A stretch of DNA of 64,000 bases from Micromonospora sediminicola (lineage in GTDB: Bacteria > Actinomycetota > Actinomycetes > Mycobacteriales > Micromonosporaceae), in NCBI RefSeq assembly GCF_900089585.1, contig NZ_FLRH01000003.1:1473001-1537000 (forward strand), in the 5' to 3' direction. The notes below the pieces were generated by a model. The model made no database searches, was not told the DNA's origin, and was given only the letters and a program-made list of their open reading frames with translations. Positions 16,385 through 23,864 of the stretch are shown here, piece by piece; within the stretch, counting starts at the first letter, position 1; the number at the start of each line of letters is the position of its first letter. The position numbers and the translations under genes were made by a program.

Positions 16385-16411
16385 GGAATGCGACGGCCCG
16401 CGCTTCGCGTT
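16385..16411 (+). promoter_or_regulatory. SigR-type (autoregulated) promoter
   Basis: GGAAT (16385-16389), a 19-nt spacer, and GTT (16409-16411) match the known SigR/SigH consensus GGAAT-N18-19-GTT. The predicted start point, around 16418, lies upstream of the long-form GTG at 16454 and its GAGGGGGG ribosome site. Confidence 0.65.
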
Positions 16412-16453
16412 GAAGCCCCTTGGATGACATTGTCAGCGCGAGGGGGGTGACCG

Positions 16454-17260
16454 GTGCCGATCGAGACACGGAACCGGGAGCGGGACGAACGGGACGAACG
16501 GCGGCTCCGGCGGCTGCTCGACGCGCCGGAGTGGCCCGCGTCGGGGTCGGCCGTGAGCACCGGCACACACTCGGGAACTGAATCTGCCGGCTCCCGGCTA
16601 CGCGTATCCTCGGCGGGAAAGCATCCGACGCGAGGGGATGTGCGGTTGACCACCGAGAAGACGGACGAGCGCAGGGCCCGCTTCGAGCGGGACGCGATGC
16701 CCTTCGTCGATCAGCTCTACGCTGCCGGGCTGCGGATGACCCGCAACCCGGCGGATGCCGAGGACCTGGTCCAGGAGACCTACCTGAAGGCGTACGCCGC
16801 CTTCCACCAGTTCGAGCAGGGCACGAACCTGAAGGCCTGGCTCTACCGGATCCTGACCAACACCTACATCAACTCCTACCGGAAGCGGCAACGCCAGCCG
16901 ATCCAGGCGCCGACCGACGAGATCACCGACTGGCAGCTCGCCGAGGCGGAGTCGCACACGTCCAGCGGTCTGCGTTCGGCCGAGACCGAGGCGCTCGACC
17001 GGCTGCCGGACAGCGACGTCAAGGAGGCCCTCCAGCAGTTGCCGGAGGAGTTCCGCCTGGCCGTCTACCTGACCGACGTGGAGGGCTTCTCCTACAAGGA
17101 GGTCGCCGACATCATGGGCACGCCGATCGGCACCGTGATGTCCCGCCTGCACCGGGGGCGGCGCAACCTGCGCAAGCTGCTCGAGGGGTACGCGGCCGAG
17201 CGCGGTTTCAGCGCCGCGTCGTCGAAGGGCTCGACCGCCACCGCCGGCCGGGAGGTGTGA
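16454..17260 (+). CDS. sigR: ECF sigma factor SigR (thiol-oxidative stress), with two candidate starts
   Basis: Group IV sigma factor that directs thioredoxin and other thiol-homeostasis genes. The core has region 2 ([20 protein letters not shown], then [20 protein letters not shown]) and region 4 ([20 protein letters not shown], then [19 protein letters not shown]). From GTG 16454 the protein is 268 residues with a 64-residue basic, low-complexity extension before the conserved core. TTG 16646, with GAGGGG 8 nt upstream, would give a 204-residue standard form. S. coelicolor makes both stable SigR and an extended unstable SigR', and this layout suggests the same. rsrA follows at once. Confidence 0.92.
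   Translation: MPIETRNRERDERDERRLRRLLDAPEWPASGSAVSTGTHSGTESAGSRLRVSSAGKHPTRGDVRLTTEKTDERRARFERDAMPFVDQLYAAGLRMTRNPADAEDLVQETYLKAYAAFHQFEQGTNLKAWLYRILTNTYINSYRKRQRQPIQAPTDEITDWQLAEAESHTSSGLRSAETEALDRLPDSDVKEALQQLPEEFRLAVYLTDVEGFSYKEVADIMGTPIGTVMSRLHRGRRNLRKLLEGYAAERGFSAASSKGSTATAGREV
16632..16648 (+). promoter_or_regulatory. Internal ribosome site and TTG start for the short SigR form
   Basis: GAGGGG (16632-16637) followed after 8 nt by TTG 16646. A GTG at 16640 in the same frame is too close to the ribosome site to be preferred. Confidence 0.55.
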
Positions 17261-17262
17261 CC

Positions 17263-17550
17263 GTGAGTTGTGGAGAACCGCACGAGACGGACTGCCGCGA
17301 GGTGCTCGCCGAGGTCTACCTCTACCTCGACCTGGAGTGTGCCGAGGAGCGCCGGGTGCTGATCCGGCACCACCTCGACGAGTGCGGCCCGTGCCTGCGC
17401 GAGTACGGCATCGAGCAGGAGGTCAAGGCGCTGGTCGCCCGGTGCTGCGGCAACGAGGCCGCGCCGGAGAAGCTGCGCGAGCGGCTGCGGCTGCGGCTGA
17501 CCGAGCTGGTGGTCTTCGAGACGACCGAGTCGCGCGAGCTGGCTGACTGA
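17263..17550 (+). CDS. rsrA: Zinc-binding anti-sigma factor RsrA
   Basis: Redox-sensitive antagonist of SigR, 95 residues, ZAS family. Cys3, Cys11, His37, Cys41 and Cys44 (HHLDECGPC) are at the same positions as in S. coelicolor RsrA, and the RCCG motif follows. Disulfide formation involving Cys11 releases zinc and the sigma factor in the known system. GTG 17263 is chosen over GTG 17257 because GGAGG ends 7 nt before it and the protein then begins MSCGEPHETDC, the family N-terminus. It lies 2 nt after the sigR stop. Confidence 0.95.
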   Translation: MSCGEPHETDCREVLAEVYLYLDLECAEERRVLIRHHLDECGPCLREYGIEQEVKALVARCCGNEAAPEKLRERLRLRLTELVVFETTESRELAD

Positions 17551-17561
17551 CTGGGCACGTA

Positions 17562-17601
17562 CACCGGTGGCCCGGGTCCGCACGGACCCGGGCCACCGGT
17601 G
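17562..17601. terminator. Strong bidirectional hairpin between rsrA and bL37
   Basis: A perfect 19-bp inverted repeat (17562-17580 and 17583-17601, core GGCCCGGGTCCG) with a 2-nt centre. It serves the convergent sigR-rsrA and bL37 units. Confidence 0.8.
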
Positions 17602-17637
17602 TGTCCGGCCCCGGGCCGGCGCGCTGATCGCGGACGA

Positions 17638-17712
17638 TCAGGAGTTGGGGCGCTTGCCGTGGTTCGCGCCGCTCTTCTTCCGGGCCTTCTTCTTCCGGGC
17701 CTTCTTCGCCAT
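17638..17712 (-). CDS. 50S ribosomal protein bL37 (24 residues)
   Basis: The 24-codon frame begins MAKKARKKKARKK and ends GANHGKRPNS. This very basic sequence with the C-terminal NHGKRPN motif matches bL37, a tiny actinobacterial large-subunit protein first seen in mycobacterial ribosome structures. The ATG at 17712 has GGAGG 6 nt upstream. Its codon use is normal and it is flanked by a strong terminator on its 3' side. Such short genes are easily missed by gene finders. Confidence 0.88.
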   Translation of the reverse strand: MAKKARKKKARKKSGANHGKRPNS

Positions 17713-17935
17713 GCTCTGCCTCCTTGTGCTGGTCACGGTCCGTCCGCGGCGAAGCGCGGCGGAGGTCGCGTGTGGTCCCCGGGCGCGCCGGGAGCCGACC
17801 CGCACGATGCTAGTGCCGCCCGGTCCGTCCCGTGGGCGGCGGGGCGGGTCCGCGCCCGGGTGGTCCGAGGGTCGGCGTGACCGGCGTCATGATTGGATAC
17901 CGTCGCAGGACTGTCGGACAGAGGGAGGGCCGGAC

Positions 17936-18151
17936 ATGGCCGAGGAGATCCGCGCCGAGATGGTGGCGAACGTCTGGAAGGTCGTCGCGTCGGCCGGGGA
18001 CACCGTGTCCGAGGGCGACACGCTGGTGATCCTGGAGTCGATGAAGATGGAGATCCCGGTGGTCGCCGAGTCCGACGGCGTGGTGCAGCAGCTCGCGGTC
18101 AACGAGGGCGACGTGGTGCAGGACGGTGACCTGATCGCGGTGATCGGTTGA
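17936..18151 (+). CDS. Stand-alone biotin carboxyl carrier-like protein (TB7.3-like)
   Basis: 71 residues, a single biotinyl/lipoyl domain. The modification site is in ESMKMEIPV (usual motif (A/S)MKM, Lys modified), followed by GVVQQLAVNEGDVVQDGDLI. GAGGGAGG lies upstream of the ATG. In M. tuberculosis the homologous TB7.3 (Rv3221c) is encoded next to sigH-rshA, as here. It may serve an acyl-CoA carboxylase, but no carboxylase subunit is in the window. The downstream GNAT start overlaps its stop by 4 nt. Confidence 0.88.
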   Translation: MAEEIRAEMVANVWKVVASAGDTVSEGDTLVILESMKMEIPVVAESDGVVQQLAVNEGDVVQDGDLIAVIG

Positions 18152-18660
18152 GCGGCCTGCTCGTCCGCCGCGCGGAACCGGCGGACTTCCCGGCGGTGGC
18201 CCGCCTGACGGTGGCCGCGTACGAGGCGGACGGCCAGCTCAAGGGCGAGAACGGGTACGCCGTGGTGCTCGCCGACGTGGCCGGCCGGGCGGAGACCGGT
18301 GAGGTGCTGGTGGCCGTGGACCAGCCGACCGGCTCGGTACTCGGCGCGGTCACGTTCGTGCTGCCCGGGACGCCGTACGCGGAACTCGCCGGGCCGGGCG
18401 AGGCGGAGTTCCGGATGCTCGCGGTGGACCCGGCGGCGCAGGGGCGGGGCGCCGGCGCGGCGTTGGCGCGGGCGTGCGTGGCGCGCGCCGTCGAGCTGGG
18501 CTGCACGGCGGTGGTGATCTGCGTACGCGACGGCATGGCGGCGAGCGCGCGGCGCCTCTACGACGGGCTCGGGTTCGTCCGGCTGCCGGAGAAGGACTGG
18601 TCGCCGCTGCCCGGCGTCGAGCTGCTCGGCCTGCGTCTGGCGCTGACCGCCGAGGGCTGA
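18148..18660 (+). CDS. GNAT family N-acetyltransferase
   Basis: 170 residues, one GNAT domain. The acetyl-CoA site is in FRMLAVDPAAQGRGAGAALA, and the C-terminal helix is in ASARRLYDGLGFVRLPEKDW. The TTG start overlaps the stop of the biotin carrier gene as TTGA, so the two are coupled. The acceptor is unknown. Confidence 0.85.
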   Translation: MSGLLVRRAEPADFPAVARLTVAAYEADGQLKGENGYAVVLADVAGRAETGEVLVAVDQPTGSVLGAVTFVLPGTPYAELAGPGEAEFRMLAVDPAAQGRGAGAALARACVARAVELGCTAVVICVRDGMAASARRLYDGLGFVRLPEKDWSPLPGVELLGLRLALTAEG

Positions 18661-18666
18661 GCCGGC

Positions 18667-19230
18667 TCAGCCGCCGATCTTCGCCAGCAGCTCGTCGGCC
18701 ACCTCCAGGGCGATCTTCTTCCGCTCGTCGTCGGAGATGCCCGGCGCGCGCACCGCGAACCAGCTGGTGTGCACCGCGAACAGGGTGAGCGCGGCCCGCA
18801 GCTGGGCGGCCGGTGACTCGTCGCCCCGGCACAGCTCGCCGGCCAGCCGCATCATCCGCTCGCGCATCTGCTGGCCGGCGGCGAGGCTCTTGAGCACGGT
18901 CTGGTTCTGCTCGAAGAAGCGCATCACCTTGGGCAGCTCGCCGGCGAACATGGCGTCGGCGTACCGGCCGATCAGCGCGCGCCGGGTCTCCAGCGTGGCG
19001 GGCTGCTCGGCGGCCCAGGCGATCAGTTCGTCCATCCGGCGGAGCCGGTCGTCGACGAAGCTGGTGACGATCTCGTCCTTGCTCTTGAAGTGGTAGTAGA
19101 GCGCGGCCTTGGTCACGTTGAGGCGCTCGGCGATCTCCCGGAGCGAGGTCTTCTCGTAGCCCTGCTCGGTGAACAGCTCCAGCGCGACCGCCTGGATCCG
19201 CTGGCGCGTGCCGCCTGTGCCCTCGCTCAC
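18667..19230 (-). CDS. TetR family repressor
   Basis: 187 residues. The N-terminal helix-turn-helix is TSLREIAERLNVTKAALYYH, and the rest is a ligand-binding helical domain without close recognisable identity. It is divergent from the MFS exporter at 19349, with overlapping inverted repeats in the intergenic region, so it most likely represses that gene and itself. GGAAGG precedes the GTG start by 9 nt. It converges on the GNAT gene with a 6-nt gap. Confidence 0.9.
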   Translation of the reverse strand: MSEGTGGTRQRIQAVALELFTEQGYEKTSLREIAERLNVTKAALYYHFKSKDEIVTSFVDDRLRRMDELIAWAAEQPATLETRRALIGRYADAMFAGELPKVMRFFEQNQTVLKSLAAGQQMRERMMRLAGELCRGDESPAAQLRAALTLFAVHTSWFAVRAPGISDDERKKIALEVADELLAKIGG

Positions 19231-19252
19231 CGACCGACACCTTCCAATCCGC

Positions 19253-19303
19253 TTGACGCTCGTCCGTACCCCAGCTTACCGTGCGGCTAGTAAGCTAACT
19301 AGC
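19253..19303 (+). promoter_or_regulatory. Promoter of the MFS gene with overlapping TetR operator
   Basis: TTGACG (19253-19258), 18-nt spacer, TACCGT (19277-19282). A perfect inverted repeat GCTAGT-AAGCTA-ACTAGC lies at 19286-19303 over the predicted start point, and a second overlapping pair, CTTAC (19275-19279) with GTAAG (19290-19294), sits on the -10 region. A further GTAAG is at 19314-19318. Confidence 0.6.
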
Positions 19304-19348
19304 CGGGCGGCAAGTAAGTCGATCACCGATCTGCGGGGGAGCCTACCC

Positions 19349-20938
19349 ATGAGTCAACCAGCCGAGGTCACCGCGAGACCCAATGTCCGCGTCGTCCTCT
19401 TCGGCCTGATGATCGCGATGATGCTCGCGATGCTCGACAACATGATCGTCAGCACCGCGCTGCCACGCATCGTGTTCGAGTTCGGCGGCGCCGACCACTT
19501 CACCTGGGTGGTCACCGCGTACGTGCTCGGAACGACGGTCTCCACCCCGATCTGGGGCAAGCTCGGCGACCTCTACGGCCGCAAGGCCGTCTTCCTCACC
19601 GCGGTGGTCGTCTTCCTGGTCGGCTCCGCGCTCTGCGGCATGTCCGGCTCCGGCGTCTTCGGCGGCACCGACAACGGCATGGTCGAGCTGATCGCGTTCC
19701 GGGCGGTCCAGGGTCTCGGCGCCGGCGGTCTGATGGTCGGCGTCATGGCGATCATCGGTGACCTGGTCCCGCCCCGGGAGCGGGGCCGCTACCAGGGCAT
19801 GATCGCCGGCATCATGGCCATCGCCATGGTGGCCGGCCCGCTGGTCGGCGGTTTCATCACCGACAACCTGTCCTGGCGTTGGGCGTTCTACGTCAACCTG
19901 CCGCTGGGCGGCGTGGCGCTGCTGGTCCTCGCCACCACCATGCACCTGCCGAAGTACCGCACCGAACACAAGATCGACTGGCTGGGCGCGGCGCTGCTCT
20001 CGGTCGGCATCACGGCGCTGGTGCTGGTCACCACGTGGGGCGGCAACGAGTACGACTGGGGTTCGCCGCAGATCCTCGGCCTCGCCGCGCTGGCCGTGGT
20101 CGCGCTCGGCGCCTTCGCCCTGGTCGAGCGGCGCGCGCCGGAGCCGATCCTGCCGCTGGGCCTGTTCGCCAACCGCAACTTCGCGCTCATCTCGGTGATC
20201 GGGTTCCTGCTCGGCTTCGCCATGTTCGGCGCGATGAACTTCCTCCCGCTCTACCAGCAGACCGTCCAGGGCGCCTCCGCAACGAACAGCGGGCTGCTGC
20301 TGCTCCCGCTGATGTTCGGCATGCTCGTGGTCTCGCTGGTGGTGGGTCGGACGATCACGAAGACCGGGCGCTACCGCGCCTTCCCGATCATCGGCGGCGT
20401 GGTGATGGCGCTCGGCATGGGGCTGCTCAGCCTGCTCGACCTCGACACCAGCAAGACGCAGTCCTCGATCTACATGGTCGTGCTCGGCGTCGGCATGGGC
20501 TTCCTCATGCAGACCTCGATGCTGATCGCCCAGAACAGCGTCGAGCAGAAGGACCTGGGCGCGGCGAGCGGCGCGGCGACCTTCTTCCGGTCCATCGGCG
20601 GCTCGTTCGGCGTCTCGCTCTTCGGCGCCGTCTTCGCCAACCGGCTGGCCGACTCGGCGGCCGGCCCGGCGTTCGCCGGCAAGGGCGGCGGCGAGGGCGG
20701 AGCGCTGGACCTGGAGAAGCTCAAGCAGCTCACCGGCGCGACCCGGGAGGTGGTGCTGGGCGCGCTCGCCGACGCCATCTCGCACGTCTTCCTGTGGGCC
20801 GTCTTCTTCACCGTGGCGGTCCCGGTGCTCGCCTGGTTCATCAAGGAGGTGCCGCTGCGGGCGACGAACGACGCCCCGCCGGCCGGCGCCACGCCGGAGG
20901 ACGAGGCCGAGATCGCGCTCGGCAAGGCTCCGGTCTGA
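19349..20938 (+). CDS. MFS multidrug exporter, EmrB/QacA (DHA2) family
   Basis: 529 residues with about 14 membrane helices, the DHA2 topology. Motif A appears as GKLGDLYGRK, and the motif C region as AIAMVAGPLVGGFI. The long loop between the last two helices contains GGGEGGALDLEKLKQLTG. It is a proton-driven exporter, possibly of antibiotics or toxic organics. The ATG at 19349 follows GGGGGAG by 7 nt. The TetR gene upstream is the probable regulator. Confidence 0.9.
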   Translation: MSQPAEVTARPNVRVVLFGLMIAMMLAMLDNMIVSTALPRIVFEFGGADHFTWVVTAYVLGTTVSTPIWGKLGDLYGRKAVFLTAVVVFLVGSALCGMSGSGVFGGTDNGMVELIAFRAVQGLGAGGLMVGVMAIIGDLVPPRERGRYQGMIAGIMAIAMVAGPLVGGFITDNLSWRWAFYVNLPLGGVALLVLATTMHLPKYRTEHKIDWLGAALLSVGITALVLVTTWGGNEYDWGSPQILGLAALAVVALGAFALVERRAPEPILPLGLFANRNFALISVIGFLLGFAMFGAMNFLPLYQQTVQGASATNSGLLLLPLMFGMLVVSLVVGRTITKTGRYRAFPIIGGVVMALGMGLLSLLDLDTSKTQSSIYMVVLGVGMGFLMQTSMLIAQNSVEQKDLGAASGAATFFRSIGGSFGVSLFGAVFANRLADSAAGPAFAGKGGGEGGALDLEKLKQLTGATREVVLGALADAISHVFLWAVFFTVAVPVLAWFIKEVPLRATNDAPPAGATPEDEAEIALGKAPV

Positions 20939-20950
20939 CCCACCGGCCGC

Positions 20951-20986
20951 GGCCCCGCCGACCCCACCCCGGGGTACGGCGGGGCC
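20951..20986. terminator. Hairpin between the MFS and TPR genes
   Basis: GGCCCCGCCG (20951-20960) pairs with CGGCGGGGCC (20977-20986), and the loop can add a CCCC/GGGG pairing. It lies between convergent genes and can serve both. Confidence 0.6.
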
Positions 20987-21010
20987 GTCTCGCATCCGGG
21001 ACGGGGGCGG

Positions 21011-22627
21011 TCAGGCGCGGCGGAACAGCGCGGTGAGGCGGTGCCACAGGCGGCGGAGCGGACCGGCGCCGGCGGCCGTGACCAGCGCCTCGGCGGTGGC
21101 GCGGGTGGCCGGGTCCAGGGCCGGGGTGGCCCGGGCCAGGTGCGCCAGCGACACCGCCGCCGGGGTCCGGCGGGCCCGCCCGCCCGCCACCTCGGCGAGC
21201 CGCCCGGCCACCAGGCCGGCCACGTCGGTGCGTACCCCGGGTTCCACCCAGGCGGCGGTGACCAGCGCGAACAGCGCCGCCTCGGCGACCGGGCCGGGAC
21301 CGCCGGCGGCCAGTGCCCCCAGCACCCGGCGGCGGGTGGACTCCGCCCACGGCTCGTCGGTGCGGTGGTGCAGCAGGCCGAGGCAGGCCCAGACCTGGGC
21401 GCACCGCACCCAGAGCGCGGGATCCTGGCCGGCGAGCACCCGCCCCAGCGCGGTGGGCGGCGTCTCCGGCGGATGCGCCAGCAGGCCGAGCAGGTCGTCG
21501 AGGTCGACGGTGGCGAGGCCGACCGCGGCGTCGTACGCCGCCGGGGGATGGGCCCAGGCCGGCTGGGCGAGCTGCTGGAGCCGTCGTACCGCGCCGGCCG
21601 ACGGGAGCGTGCTGTCGGCGAGGCTCTCCGGCACCAGCGGGTCGTCCGCGCCCACCGGGGTCACCTGACCCAGCCAGGGGCGGCCCCGGCAGCACTCGGC
21701 GAGGTCGCCGTGCTCGTGCGAGTCGTCCGGGTGGTCGCGGACGAAGTCGGCCAGCGCCACCAGGTGGTCGACGTTCCCGTCGCGCTGGAAGCGCAGCCGG
21801 TGCGCGGTGTGTACGGCGCAGTCGAAGGACGGGTCCTTCGCCAGCGCGCGGTCCACCCAGTCCAGCGCGGCGTCCAGCCGGCCGTGGTCGGCCAGCGTGC
21901 CGGCGATGTCCGCGTAGACCGCCAGGTCGTCCGGGTCGAGCGCGACGGCGCGCTCCAGCGCGGCCAGCGCGTCGGCGGTCCGGCCCGCGCTGCGGTACGC
22001 GTACCCGAGCCAGACCTCGCCGAGCTTGGTCTGCTTCGCGCGTACCCCCCGGGTGGCCCAGGCGACCGCCAGGGCGACCTCGCCCAGGCGTCGGGCCAGC
22101 GCGGACGCCGCGCCCAGCAGCAGCGGGTGCTCGGGGTGCACGGTGATCGCGTTGCGGGCCAGCGCCAGGTAGGGCTGGAGCGGTTCGCGCAGCCGGCGCG
22201 GCACCGGGTCCGGCACGGCCGCGCAGACCTGCATGAGGATCCGCGCGGTGCGCTCCGGGTCGAGGCGTTCCGGCAGGTCGGCGGCGGTCACCCAGGGCAC
22301 GGCGGCCCACGGCGCGCCGGGCGCGTAGCCGGTGGCGGCGGCCAGCAGGTCGAGCCCTTCGGCGGGACGGCCGGCGGCGGCGAGCAGGTGTGCCCGGGCC
22401 ACCACGGCGCCGACGAACGCGTGCTGTCCCAGCGGGAAGAGGTCCAGGTCGCCGCCGCTGGCGGCGGCGAGCCGGGCGAGCGTCTCGTGCGCCTCGGGCA
22501 GGGTGGGGGAGCGGACCAGCGCCGCAGCCACGTGGTCGGCCGCGTGCCGCAGGTCGCCCTCGCCCAGCGCCAGGCGGGCCAGCGCGAGTTCCTCCTCCGC
22601 GGAGAGCGCGGCGTCGTCCTCGGGCAC
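21011..22627 (-). CDS. Tetratricopeptide-repeat protein
   Basis: 538 residues, soluble, helical, Ala/Leu-rich. TPR-like units are clearest at residues ~190-290 (GEVWLGYAYRSAGRTADALA, then DDLAVYADIAGTLADHGRLD, then SFDCAVHTAHRLR). The remainder is probably degenerate repeats. No catalytic domain is recognisable. The GTG start has GAGAGGA 5 nt upstream. The function is unknown; a scaffold role is inferred from the fold only. Confidence 0.7.
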   Translation of the reverse strand: MPEDDAALSAEEELALARLALGEGDLRHAADHVAAALVRSPTLPEAHETLARLAAASGGDLDLFPLGQHAFVGAVVARAHLLAAAGRPAEGLDLLAAATGYAPGAPWAAVPWVTAADLPERLDPERTARILMQVCAAVPDPVPRRLREPLQPYLALARNAITVHPEHPLLLGAASALARRLGEVALAVAWATRGVRAKQTKLGEVWLGYAYRSAGRTADALAALERAVALDPDDLAVYADIAGTLADHGRLDAALDWVDRALAKDPSFDCAVHTAHRLRFQRDGNVDHLVALADFVRDHPDDSHEHGDLAECCRGRPWLGQVTPVGADDPLVPESLADSTLPSAGAVRRLQQLAQPAWAHPPAAYDAAVGLATVDLDDLLGLLAHPPETPPTALGRVLAGQDPALWVRCAQVWACLGLLHHRTDEPWAESTRRRVLGALAAGGPGPVAEAALFALVTAAWVEPGVRTDVAGLVAGRLAEVAGGRARRTPAAVSLAHLARATPALDPATRATAEALVTAAGAGPLRRLWHRLTALFRRA

Positions 22628-22789
22628 GTCGTCCTCTCGCCGGTCGGGTCGTCAGCCGGGCAAGCGTAGGGGATCTTGTCCAGCATTGGTGATCCACTGC
22701 GCACTACTGTTCGTTGCGTTGCCTGAGGCGGCTCAAACGTGCAAGACTGAGCATCGATCGCGCGGCAATCGCGCAGAAGGGGGTGCGGG

Positions 22790-23839
22790 GTGACCCGTCC
22801 AGGGGTCGGCATGGCCGCCGACATCGACGAGCAGCCGGCCGGCTACGAGCGCCTGCTCTCCACCGAGCACGCCACCGCGATCGCCGAGGTCGCGGCCGTC
22901 GTCGCGGACCGGCGGCCCCGGCACGTGGTCTTCACCGCCCGGGGCACCTCCGACCACGCCGCGCTCTACGCCGCCTACCTCACCGAGATCCGCCTCGGGC
23001 TGCCCGCCGGGCTCGCCTCGCCGAGCGCGATCACCGTCTTCGGCGCCCGGCCCGACCTCTCCGACGCGCTGGTCGTCGGCGTCAGCCAGAGCGGCGGCTC
23101 GCCCGACCTGGCCGAGGTGCTGCGGGTCGCCCGGGCCTCCGGCGCGCTCACCCTCGCCGTCACCAACAACCCCGACTCGCCGCTGGTCGAGACCGCCGAG
23201 CTGAGCGTCGACATCGCCGCCGGCCACGAGCGGGCCGTCGCCGCCACCAAGACCTACACCGCCGAGCTGCTCGCGCTGCTCATGCTGGTCGAGGGGGTAC
23301 GCGCCGGCGACGGCGTGCTGCCCGCCGAGGAACGGGACGCGCTGGCCCGCCTGCCCGAGCTGGCCGCGCGCACCCTCGCCGACGACACCCCGGCCCGGCT
23401 CGCCCCGCGCTACCGGTTCGCCGCCCAGCTCGTCACCACCGGCCGGGGCTACGCGTACCCGACCGCCCGGGAGGCGGCGCTGAAGCTGATGGAGACGTCC
23501 TACCTGCCGGCGCTCGCCTTCTCCGGCGCCGACCTGCTGCACGGCCCGCTCGCCATGACCGACCCGGACGTGCCGGTGCTGGCCGTGGTCGGCTCCGGCC
23601 CCGGCGGCACGTCGATGCGCGAGGTGCTGCCCCGGCTCGGCGAGCGCCGCGCCGACGTGGTGGTGGTCGGCTCCGCCGACGTCGGGGAGACCCGGATGGC
23701 GGTGCCCGAGGTCGACGAGCGGTACGCGCCGCTGCTCGACATCCTGCCGCTGCAACGGCTCGCGCTGGCCCTGGCGCTGGCCCGCGGGGAGGACCCGGAC
23801 GCACCACGCGGGTTGAAGAAGGTCACCGCGACGATGTGA
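22790..23839 (+). CDS. SIS-domain sugar-phosphate isomerase/deaminase (GlmS C-domain-like)
   Basis: 349 residues with two SIS domains. Motifs include TARGTSDHAALYAAYLTEI, VSQSGGSPDLAEVLR (phosphosugar loop), TNNPDSPL, ATKTYTAELLAL, and GRGYAYPTAREAALKLMETS with LHGPLAM in the second half. It lacks the N-terminal glutaminase domain of GlmS and so resembles amino-sugar deaminases (NagB-II/AgaS type). GGGGG lies about 6 nt before the GTG. No amino-sugar transport genes are adjacent. Confidence 0.85.
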   Translation: MTRPGVGMAADIDEQPAGYERLLSTEHATAIAEVAAVVADRRPRHVVFTARGTSDHAALYAAYLTEIRLGLPAGLASPSAITVFGARPDLSDALVVGVSQSGGSPDLAEVLRVARASGALTLAVTNNPDSPLVETAELSVDIAAGHERAVAATKTYTAELLALLMLVEGVRAGDGVLPAEERDALARLPELAARTLADDTPARLAPRYRFAAQLVTTGRGYAYPTAREAALKLMETSYLPALAFSGADLLHGPLAMTDPDVPVLAVVGSGPGGTSMREVLPRLGERRADVVVVGSADVGETRMAVPEVDERYAPLLDILPLQRLALALALARGEDPDAPRGLKKVTATM

Positions 23840-23864
23840 GGCCCGGCGTGGCACGCTGTGGAGC

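Noticed and set aside
16574..16604. A second SigR-type promoter (GGAAC) inside the SigR extension
   Set aside because: GGAAC at 16574 has no GTT at 18-19 nt; spacing and sequence do not fit.
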